DNA from: an uncultured Barnesiella sp.
Lineage (GTDB): Bacteria; Bacteroidota; Bacteroidia; Bacteroidales; Barnesiellaceae_A
DNA: 64,000 bases
Reading direction: 5' to 3'
Assembly: GCA_944321085.1 (NCBI GenBank)
Contig: CALUJY010000004.1
Span: forward strand, 62,001 to 126,000
In this document: piece by piece, positions 10,061 through 16,771 of the stretch
How the letters are laid out: every line of letters begins with the position of its first letter
Position numbering within the stretch: the stretch's first letter is position 1
Program-made: the position numbers and the translations under genes
The notes under the pieces: generated by a model
Told to the model about the DNA's origin: nothing
Databases searched by the model: none
The model's input: the letters and a program-made list of their open reading frames with translations, nothing else

Positions 10061-10099
10061 GCCGGCGCATCACCTTTGTGATACGCCGGCTGTTTTTTT
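10061..10099 (+). terminator. Intrinsic terminator
   Basis: Stem GCCGGCG-ATCAC (10061-10073) with GTGAT-CGCCGGC (10078-10090), followed by TGTTTTTTTG. Located 57 bases after the coiled-coil gene. Confidence 0.88.
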
Positions 10100-10108
10100 G
10101 TAAAAGGT

Positions 10109-10207
10109 GGCGCCGATGCACATTACCCTTCTCGGTACGGCACGCGTACGAACGAACGGCGCATTATCCCATTCGGTACGGCACGCGCACAAACGAGCGG
10201 CGCATCA
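10109..10207. repeat. Short imperfect tandem repeat, unit about 41 bp
   Basis: A unit beginning GGCGC and containing TCGGTACGGCACGCG occurs at 10109-10157 and 10158-10198, with the start of a third unit (GGCGCATCA) at 10199-10207. The 35-base cores at 10132-10166 and 10173-10207 differ at only a few positions. The last unit overlaps the stop codon of the small membrane protein gene (10205). Two or three copies only, so not a CRISPR array. Confidence 0.6.
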
Positions 10208-10396
10208 CTCCTCTTTTTTCTTGATAATGGTTCTTATGGAAATGACGATGCCGGCCACAATACACACCAAGGCAATGCAGCAAGCCGCGATGGCGATGCT
10301 GTCGGGTATGTCTATATATCGTTGGCCTATCAAGAGCGACGACGTAAAGAGCAATCCTATCGTGTTGAGCAGTAATGCTTTGTTTATTCGGTTCAT
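10205..10396 (-). CDS. Small two-helix membrane protein, unknown
   Basis: 63 residues (MNRINKALLLN...IIKKKEE) with two hydrophobic segments (about 7-26 and 33-56) and a basic/acidic C-terminal tail. A longer frame to 10522 exists, but the ATG at 10396 is chosen because a perfect promoter lies immediately upstream (10414-10445) and the extra residues would have to be encoded upstream of the transcription start. The ATG is preceded by CGAT. No family recognised. Confidence 0.65.
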   Translation of the reverse strand: MNRINKALLLNTIGLLFTSSLLIGQRYIDIPDSIAIAACCIALVCIVAGIVISIRTIIKKKEE

Positions 10397-10413
10397 ATCG
10401 TGTCTCTTCGGCG

Positions 10414-10445
10414 CAAAGATATAGCCTTTTGTCGTCTGCGACAAA
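10414..10445 (-). promoter_or_regulatory. Canonical promoter of the small membrane protein gene
   Basis: Minus strand: TTTG (10445-10442), 20-base spacer, TATCTTTG (10421-10414). Full match to the Bacteroidota consensus, 17 bases before the ATG at 10396, which implies a very short leader. Confidence 0.78.
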
Positions 10446-10616
10446 TTTTGTCTCATTTTTAACTGACGCAAGAAAAAACCGAAAGAGAAGAGAGGGACTA
10501 TTCTCTTTCGGTGGATTGTCATATACTGATCTTGACAGATTTATAGTTCCCGCTGCTATATTGTTCTTTTTGCGTACTATTCCGGTCGAGAAGATGTACT
10601 CGCCGGGAGGAGTCTG

Positions 10617-11681
10617 TTAGTATTCGTTGATTCTCGGGAACAGATAAGGGTCTATGGGCGATAGGAAATTGAGGCGTAGCGGCATGATATATCGGCGCAG
10701 CTGCTCGGCAAAGGGGATTTCTATCTCATGTTTCATCGTTGCCAAGCATTGCAAAGAAGAGGCATCTATGGCATAGAGTGTTGCATCGGAGAGAGATGTA
10801 AGCGACAGAGTCCAGTCGAAAGGGTTGCCTATGATAGATATTGCTTCATGAGTAGGGTCAAAGGCTGGTATCTCTACTTGCTTTATGTCGTAGTTCCCGG
10901 TGTAAAGTACATACATGCGGTGACAGTCGTCGACAAGAAAGGCCAAAAATCGGCGGTTGCGAAACTCTGTGAGGAAGAGATGTGTTATGTGCAAGCTGTC
11001 GGGCACTGCTATACGGCGACAGTAAGGACGACCCTTTACCTGTTTCAGGTGAAAGAGCTTTCCCTCGTTGTCAGTGATAAGATACCCCTCGTCATACTCT
11101 TTCTTGACGGTAGGGTTACCGGCGATGATTTGAGCCGGAAATATAAACCCCTTTTGCCGCATAACTTCGGTATAGGATTGACTCTTTGTCTTATCAATGC
11201 GGTTGTCGGTCATACGGATAAACTCTATTCCCTTATCGGTCATGCGGAATACATCATCGGGCATTTCCAAATCGACCCTGCCGGACATCGATTCCATCAG
11301 CGGGTACAGTTCTGTTTTCGGGGTGTTGTAAGACGATGGCGTACTCTTGAACATGAAAGATTCCGTTTGTGCCATCTTTGGCGATACGGCCATACCGTGT
11401 AATGTATCGGGAAACTTTTCGTCTGCCATGAGTTGCCTGTAATAGAAAAACGGGAAGATACTGTCAAATTCAGTCGCCGTATATCTCTTGCCGCTCCTGT
11501 CTATGTAGAGAGGATTGCCTTGTGTGCGGTCTATCCATGCAAAGTCGCCCGTTACCGTGCTATATAAGGTAAAAGGGGTGCTTTGTGGTTGCACGAACAG
11601 GAAGTCGTAGAGGCTCGGTATAAGCCACATAGCAAGCCATATTACTGACAACCAGAAAATTATTTTTGCAAAACGTATCAT
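10617..11681 (-). CDS. DUF4857 family protein
   Basis: 354 residues. One N-terminal membrane helix (about 5-28), then a long extracytoplasmic beta-rich part containing repeated YLITDNEGKLFHL and LFLTEFRNRRFLAFL type strands, suggestive of a beta-propeller-like domain. It matches my memory of the Bacteroidota DUF4857 family, which travels with ABC transporter genes. Last gene of the leftward arm lipoprotein-PepSY-ABC ATPase-permease-DUF4857, 24 bases after the permease gene. It may be the periplasmic or substrate-interacting part of the exporter or importer; no experimental role is known to me. Confidence 0.75.
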   Translation of the reverse strand: MIRFAKIIFWLSVIWLAMWLIPSLYDFLFVQPQSTPFTLYSTVTGDFAWIDRTQGNPLYIDRSGKRYTATEFDSIFPFFYYRQLMADEKFPDTLHGMAVSPKMAQTESFMFKSTPSSYNTPKTELYPLMESMSGRVDLEMPDDVFRMTDKGIEFIRMTDNRIDKTKSQSYTEVMRQKGFIFPAQIIAGNPTVKKEYDEGYLITDNEGKLFHLKQVKGRPYCRRIAVPDSLHITHLFLTEFRNRRFLAFLVDDCHRMYVLYTGNYDIKQVEIPAFDPTHEAISIIGNPFDWTLSLTSLSDATLYAIDASSLQCLATMKHEIEIPFAEQLRRYIMPLRLNFLSPIDPYLFPRINEY

Positions 11682-11705
11682 TGTTATATGTGTTGTTGTG
11701 CGAGA

Positions 11706-12377
11706 TTAATCTTGTTTGCCGTCTATAAAACGTTGTACCGAGAGCATTGGCAGGAAAAAGCAGAGTATGGCATATATGACCAGCAGCCACGCCATGCGGT
11801 TGTAAACCTCGGGAGTTGTAGAGAGAAAGCACGTGCTTGTTATGGCAACAGCTATTGCGATATAAGCGACACGTCGTTTCCATGTCGGTTCAAGTACACA
11901 CCAAGCTCCCAATAAGTAAGCTATGAAGCCCGCTATATACCATGGCAGCGCAGTGAGCAAGATGCGGTTATACAATTCAGGAGGCAAAAAATTGCGTGTG
12001 TAGAGCCAAATGCCGGCCAAGTGCACTGCAAAACAGATAAGCAAACAGCCTATGCCGTAGAGCAACATGATGGCGATATTGAGAAAATGCGGGTAGGGTA
12101 GGTGTAGCATCAGCTTCATTCGTTTCTGTTGCATTTCAGGTACAAATTGTACGATGGCGAACAATATTCCTATGACAACAGGTAGGTAAGTGAGGCGGTC
12201 TACGAATACGGCATCGCGTTCCAACATTACCAACCATAGATGCTCCACTCCCTTTATCTCTATGACATACCTCATTTTCATAATGCAGTAAGCTACCATG
12301 CCGCACGAAACAGTCAATGCCAGCAGATAGTATATCCGTGTTTTAATCCATTCTTTATATAATATAGCTTTTTCCAT
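11706..12377 (-). CDS. ABC transporter permease (ABC-2 like), DUF4857-associated
   Basis: 223 residues from the ATG at 12377, with about six membrane helices and a short N-terminal amphipathic KEWIKTR segment typical of ABC-2 type permeases. A TTG five codons upstream (12392) overlaps the ATPase stop; the ATG is preferred. It lies 11 bases after the ATPase gene, so the two form one transporter. The substrate cannot be deduced. Confidence 0.75.
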   Translation of the reverse strand: MEKAILYKEWIKTRIYYLLALTVSCGMVAYCIMKMRYVIEIKGVEHLWLVMLERDAVFVDRLTYLPVVIGILFAIVQFVPEMQQKRMKLMLHLPYPHFLNIAIMLLYGIGCLLICFAVHLAGIWLYTRNFLPPELYNRILLTALPWYIAGFIAYLLGAWCVLEPTWKRRVAYIAIAVAITSTCFLSTTPEVYNRMAWLLVIYAILCFFLPMLSVQRFIDGKQD

Positions 12378-12388
12378 AATTGTGGGTA

Positions 12389-13276
12389 TCAATATTTCCC
12401 CGTGATACCGATAAAAGCATCTTCGAGGTTGTCGGGTTGTGTTATTCGCAGATTTGTGAAAGGTATGGCGGCATCGGTAAGTCTGCGCCGAGCTTCCTCT
12501 ATGGGCAGCAAGCTATATATCTCTATCGAGTTATGTATGCGCGATGGAGGGAAAAATCCATCTATTGCAGCATGATGGTATCCCTCGGGGATATTATAGC
12601 AAAAGGCATGTATCTTGCACATAAGTTGCTTTACAGGCATTTGTACGGCGATACGTCCATAGTCCATGATGATACAGTCGTCTATGAGCCGCTCCATATC
12701 TTGTATGATATGCGAAGTGAGAAATACGCTTTTCTTTCCTGTTACGGCATACTCTTTCAGGTATTCTACAAAGAGGCGGCGATAACCCGGGTCGAGGCCG
12801 AGCGAGAAGTCGTCGAGGATAAGCAGCTCCGGGTCTTGTGCTAATATCAATCCCAATGCCACTTGTGAGCGTTGTCCGCACGACATACGCGCGATGTGCT
12901 GTCCCGGTGCAACTTTCAGTAGCGACATCAGTTCATAGTAAGCCTCTTTGCGCCATCGGGGATAAAAAGCTGAGTAGAACTTTTCTATCTGTGCTATGGT
13001 CATAAACGTATATTGCACATGCCCTTCGAGTAGCAGTCCTATATCGCGGCGTTTTTCAGGAGCTATTTTTTGTATCGCTTCGCCAAAGATGCGGCATTCT
13101 CCCTTGTATGGCTTCAAGTAGCCGTTTAGTATATTGATAGTTGTGGTTTTGCCGGTACCGTTTTTCCCCAGTAGACCTAAAATGCGTCCTTGCGGTACGT
13201 CGAACGATAGGTCTTTGTATATGAGACGTTTGCCGTAGTAGTGGGTGAGGTGTCGGCATTCGATGATATGTTCCAT
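12389..13276 (-). CDS. ABC transporter ATP-binding protein with atypical signature and Walker B
   Basis: 295 residues. Walker A GKNGTGKTT (about 37-45), Q-loop region near 82-90, H-loop TSH (about His189). Two deviations: the signature is MSCGQRS (about 131-137) instead of LSGGQ, and Walker B reads LLILDDFSLGLD (about 151-162), so the catalytic glutamate position (about 156) is aspartate. The C-terminal 80 residues form an extra domain, as in NosF/CcmA-like ABC-2 ATPases. Pairs with the permease downstream. Activity could be lowered or regulated; this may be a feature of the DUF4857-linked subfamily. Confidence 0.88.
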   Translation of the reverse strand: MEHIIECRHLTHYYGKRLIYKDLSFDVPQGRILGLLGKNGTGKTTTINILNGYLKPYKGECRIFGEAIQKIAPEKRRDIGLLLEGHVQYTFMTIAQIEKFYSAFYPRWRKEAYYELMSLLKVAPGQHIARMSCGQRSQVALGLILAQDPELLILDDFSLGLDPGYRRLFVEYLKEYAVTGKKSVFLTSHIIQDMERLIDDCIIMDYGRIAVQMPVKQLMCKIHAFCYNIPEGYHHAAIDGFFPPSRIHNSIEIYSLLPIEEARRRLTDAAIPFTNLRITQPDNLEDAFIGITGKY

Positions 13277-13421
13277 ATTTATAGAGTGTCAAGGGGGCAT
13301 GTCACAACAACCGTACACGTTTGCCGGTTTCTGACAAAGACGTGCACCTGCGATGCAAAGCGAGAGAATCCGAGCGTCGTGCAATGGTACAGCTGTCTGG
13401 TTGTTTCCCCTTGATGGAAAA

Positions 13422-13991
13422 TTAAAAGAATAGCAAAAAAACTAGTGGTATTGTCACGCCTGCGAACAATTCTATGCCGCCTCGGCCTATGATACCTTTT
13501 TCCCCTTTAAGCATAAATATACCGGTGACGGTGACGACCACTATACCGATGGCAAACAGGTCTGAGAAAAATGTCCACCATTTTCCAGGATTGTAATGAA
13601 GTCGGGTCATACTCCCTATCAACGGGCGGCGTTTCACCGACTCATATACTACATGTCCTGTTGCCAGTTCTACCCACAGGTTCGAGCCTCCTTTGAGGAA
13701 CACTTTCATCTCTCCCGTTTGCGGGAAATAGTGTTTAGTGTAATTATTTTCTTCATCAATGGCTTCCAGCAGTCGAGTCACGTCGTCTCGGGTAATATCC
13801 TGTTGTGCGGGCAGACGGTAAGGAATCTTATATTCTGTTCGTTTCACCGAGTAGTGCGGATTGATGGTATCTCTGTGATTCATGACCAATCCCGATATTG
13901 CATATATCAGCATCATCCCGGCAAAGAAAAAAGATAGGTCGCGATGGATGTTGCGGCACCATCGTCGTAGCGTGTTAGCGTTCAATCTCAT
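13422..13991 (-). CDS. PepSY-associated transmembrane protein
   Basis: 189 residues. Helix near 18-38 after a basic NIHRDLSFF segment, an extracytoplasmic PepSY-like part (about 60-125), then two or three C-terminal helices. The HRDLSFFFAGMMLIYAISG and LHYNPGKWWT patterns are typical of small PepSY_TM proteins; larger relatives act with iron-siderophore or heme receptors as inner-membrane reductases. The start overlaps the lipoprotein gene by 17 bases. A 145-base gap separates it from the ABC ATPase gene. Confidence 0.8.
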   Translation of the reverse strand: MRLNANTLRRWCRNIHRDLSFFFAGMMLIYAISGLVMNHRDTINPHYSVKRTEYKIPYRLPAQQDITRDDVTRLLEAIDEENNYTKHYFPQTGEMKVFLKGGSNLWVELATGHVVYESVKRRPLIGSMTRLHYNPGKWWTFFSDLFAIGIVVVTVTGIFMLKGEKGIIGRGGIELFAGVTIPLVFLLFF

Positions 13992-14562
13992 AAGAGGATG
14001 CTTCTACGTAATAAAACGAGAGGTAGTTTTTGCCGCTTTGGGCTTTTTCCTCGGCAATACGGCGTCGGAAGTCGGCGATACGTTCGGCTACCGAGTTACC
14101 TGTTTCGCCGCGGGCATTTTTCTCAGAGTCGCAGCCGGCTTCCGTCTCACCGTGATGTTCGGCCGTTTGCGCTTGGGCTTGTGCCTCCCAGTTTTGTAGG
14201 TACATTTCATCGATGCGTTGTTCCATTAATTTCCCTGTTACGGTCACGATATTGTTGACACAGTCTTGACTGAAAGCTCCGAGGTCGCCCGCCTCGACAC
14301 GTATCACTTGCGTATCATCGCTTCCCATGATGAAAATTTTACGAGCACCGTGCTTGCAGGTATGTGTACACACTCCTTGGAAAGTCACCTCGCGACCAAC
14401 AAGAGAGTCGGCGTCGGCCAAAAGTTGGTCTACCTCCATAATGTCGGTAGTAGTCGTTTCGGCATTTGTTTGCGCTGTTTTGTTTTGTTCGGTATTATTG
14501 TTGCAGCTTATTATGCACAAGCAGGCAGCTGCAACCGCAGCAATAATGAGAATCTTTTTCAT
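13975..14562 (-). CDS. OB-fold-like lipoprotein with Cys/His motif
   Basis: 195 residues from the ATG at 14562. An upstream in-frame ATG adds 15 residues but would displace the signal peptide; the chosen start gives MKKILIIAAVAAACLCIISC with lipobox IISC. After a Thr/Asn-rich linker comes a compact beta domain (about 45-115: LVGREVTFQGVCTHTCKHG...KIFIMG...VRVEAGDLG...IVTVTGKL) that looks like an OB fold. The CTHTCKHG motif could bind a metal or heme. The C-terminal 80 residues are charged and helical. First gene of the ABC arm. Confidence 0.75.
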   Translation of the reverse strand: MKKILIIAAVAAACLCIISCNNNTEQNKTAQTNAETTTTDIMEVDQLLADADSLVGREVTFQGVCTHTCKHGARKIFIMGSDDTQVIRVEAGDLGAFSQDCVNNIVTVTGKLMEQRIDEMYLQNWEAQAQAQTAEHHGETEAGCDSEKNARGETGNSVAERIADFRRRIAEEKAQSGKNYLSFYYVEASSYEIER

Positions 14563-14608
14563 GTCGTATAATTGTATATTTGTGATTGATTGTTTATTAC
14601 ATAGCATT

Positions 14609-14643
14609 CACCCCTCCGGGATAAAATTATCCTCGGAGGAGTG
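14609..14643. other. Stable hairpin between the T9SS gene and the lipoprotein gene
   Basis: CACCCCTCCGGGATAA (14609-14624) can pair with TTATCCTCGGAGGAGTG (14627-14643), with one mismatch and one bulge. There is no U tract on either side, so it is not a standard terminator. It lies 36 bases downstream of the secreted-protein gene stop and 47 bases upstream of the lipoprotein start, where it could partly end transcription, protect an mRNA end, or act as a processing site. Confidence 0.5.
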
Positions 14644-14678
14644 ATAAAGAGAAAGTTATTGTTCTATGCAGCGTCTCA

Positions 14679-16424
14679 TCAGAAAGTAATAACCTTTTTG
14701 TCGTTTACAATATATACGCCTTGCGGCAGTGAAACGAAGTTGGAACCTTCGGCCGCCTTTCCGCTATACACGATTTGTCCCACAGTATTATAGATAGTTA
14801 CGTCCGTGGCCTTGTTGCAGACGATTTTCACGCCTCCCTCCTCGCCGTAGATACGGATACCTTTGTCGGAGACAGCATTTTCCATAGCCGATGTTAGGTC
14901 ACTCACGTTCCAGCTTGCAAGAATGTTGCCCCAGCCTTGTGTCTCTGTGGTGACATCAGAGTTATAGAAAGTCGATGTGCCGCTGTTGCTTCGGGTGAAA
15001 GTGTAGAGGTTGTCTCCCTGTTTGAGGCAGCTCCATGCCGTACACATGCCTCCACCCGAAATGATTTCTATATCCTGGGTGCGTTCCCACGACGATTCGT
15101 CATATATGTCCAAGAATATCGAACCGAGCGTGTACCCGAAAGCATACAGCGTATTATTGCTTTTGAAAGCTCCGTAATATCCGCCTATCGATTTACCGTT
15201 GACAGCACCGCCCAACCATGAACCATCGGTTGCACTGTATTTGACGATAAATCCTTCTTGCAAAGTTCCTGTGCTGGCAATAGAGGCTTGCGAAGCACCG
15301 TTAGCTCCAAAGCCTCCGATGATATGTCCCATTACATACAGCTCATTGTCTATCATTTGCAAACATTTTATCTGTGTAGTATGCTTACCGTTAGAAGCGG
15401 GAAATGCTTGTATCGTTGAAATCCATTCTGCTGTAAATCCTGCAACGTCGATACATCCTATTACAATGTCGTCATACAAGGTAGGCGTTACGTTTTTGCC
15501 GTCGATACTTACGACTGTTGTCCCGTCGTTGCTCTTCATATTGCCTGCGAAATAGAGCTTACCGTTGTCATAGAGCATATCCACGATTTGGTCGCGAGCG
15601 ATGATACCTTTTGACGTGATATGGTCTACATAGTTTCCCTCGTTGTCCATTTTCACCAAGAACAGGTCGCCGTTCGTATCTTGTGAGTCTCCGTCCCACT
15701 CTGCGACGTTATGGGGCGTGAGTGTTACGGTTCCATTGTTGGCATTGGTAAATACAAGCGTTTTGCGGTATCGGCCGGCGATATATATGTTTTGCTCTGC
15801 ATCTACGGCTATGGCATACGGGTCTACGCCGTCGGGTGTACCCTCTGTATAGTATGAGGCAAGTTCTTCGGGTTTAGTATCCACTTCTACTTTCTTTACC
15901 CATTCTATGTCGCCTGAGTTGCCGATTTTTAAGATAACGATATACTGTACACGGTATCCTGTGTTCCAATTTTCTAACGTCCATTCACTACCGTCGGCAT
16001 CGGTAAATTTCGGATATTTTTCAGGATAACCGCTGGCGTAACGCATTTTCAGTGCCAATACTGCACCGCCGTCTGCGGTAGCTGCTATGTTTGACGAGTT
16101 GATGGTGAGGTCGCCCGAGTTGCTGTAAACGTTCCATAATAAATCCCCGTTGCTATCCAATTTCATGACGAGAGCATTGTAGTTATCCGAGTTGGCAGTT
16201 GTTGCACATCCTGTGCCCACTTGTATATCATTATAGTATACAGGACTGCCATCGGTCATCGACCCGAAGTTACAGAAAGTGAGCAATCCTCCATCGGCAC
16301 TCTCTATGATGGAGTTGGGATTGTCAGAACGGCTACTGTCGATGGTTTTTGCCCAATTCAACTCTTGGGCTGATACGCCGAGCGACCATATCGCTATCGA
16401 CGCAATGAGTACAAATTTTTTCAT
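14679..16424 (-). CDS. Secreted beta-propeller-like protein with T9SS sorting domain
   Basis: 581 residues. Sec signal peptide (about 1-19, ending SAQ). The body has recurring blades of the SBBP/propeller type: ADGGLLTF, KLDSNGDLLW, ADGGAVLALK, KIGNSGDIEW, DAEQNIYIAGRY, KMDNEGNYV, NGKLYFAGN. The final 70 residues (IRIYGEEGGVKIV...VTIYNTVGQIVYSG...LPQGVYIV) form a type A T9SS C-terminal domain, so it is predicted to be exported through the type IX system and attached to the cell surface. It opens the leftward arm of the divergent locus opposite the TonB receptor. Confidence 0.85.
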   Translation of the reverse strand: MKKFVLIASIAIWSLGVSAQELNWAKTIDSSRSDNPNSIIESADGGLLTFCNFGSMTDGSPVYYNDIQVGTGCATTANSDNYNALVMKLDSNGDLLWNVYSNSGDLTINSSNIAATADGGAVLALKMRYASGYPEKYPKFTDADGSEWTLENWNTGYRVQYIVILKIGNSGDIEWVKKVEVDTKPEELASYYTEGTPDGVDPYAIAVDAEQNIYIAGRYRKTLVFTNANNGTVTLTPHNVAEWDGDSQDTNGDLFLVKMDNEGNYVDHITSKGIIARDQIVDMLYDNGKLYFAGNMKSNDGTTVVSIDGKNVTPTLYDDIVIGCIDVAGFTAEWISTIQAFPASNGKHTTQIKCLQMIDNELYVMGHIIGGFGANGASQASIASTGTLQEGFIVKYSATDGSWLGGAVNGKSIGGYYGAFKSNNTLYAFGYTLGSIFLDIYDESSWERTQDIEIISGGGMCTAWSCLKQGDNLYTFTRSNSGTSTFYNSDVTTETQGWGNILASWNVSDLTSAMENAVSDKGIRIYGEEGGVKIVCNKATDVTIYNTVGQIVYSGKAAEGSNFVSLPQGVYIVNDKKVITF

Positions 16425-16771
16425 GTTTCTGTATTTATGTTAGATAGTTTCCTTTATCAAATGTACCTGTGTCAGTTGTTGGGTCGGGACAATCGGTTGC
16501 CCGAATGAGACCTTCTATCCTGTTAGTGCCGACGTTGCAAAAGTACGGCCGTCGCAACCACGCCTGCAATCCCCATAAATGGGTATTCTTGTGTTAAAAT
16601 CGCCATTTGTGGCGATAGGCGGCTATATAATGTTTGCTCTATCTTTGCCCACGCCAATCGGAGAGCGTATTATCCTTGTTGCTGACACGACTGTTTGTTT
16701 ATCGTCACACATGGGGCGCAATGAATATGCGAGAGTATGGCCGATTGTAATTTTCAATATACCGTCACAGC
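16425..16771. promoter_or_regulatory. Shared control region of the divergent uptake-like locus
   Basis: 347 bases with no gene. Leftward -7 candidates: TACATTTG (16465-16458) and TACTTTTG (16545-16538), the latter with ATTG 21 bases further. Rightward: TATCTTTG at 16640-16647, 125 bases before the TonB receptor ATG. A perfect dyad ATCGCCA-TTTG-TGGCGAT is centred at 16607-16608. This layout suits co-regulation of both arms by one factor. Confidence 0.55.
16599..16616. promoter_or_regulatory. Perfect 7+7 dyad, possible operator
   Basis: ATCGCCA (16599-16605), TTTG (16606-16609), TGGCGAT (16610-16616). It lies 24 bases upstream of the rightward TATCTTTG element and 54 bases upstream of the leftward TACTTTTG element. 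Possible binding site for a dimeric regulator; no match to a known operator is claimed. Confidence 0.4.
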
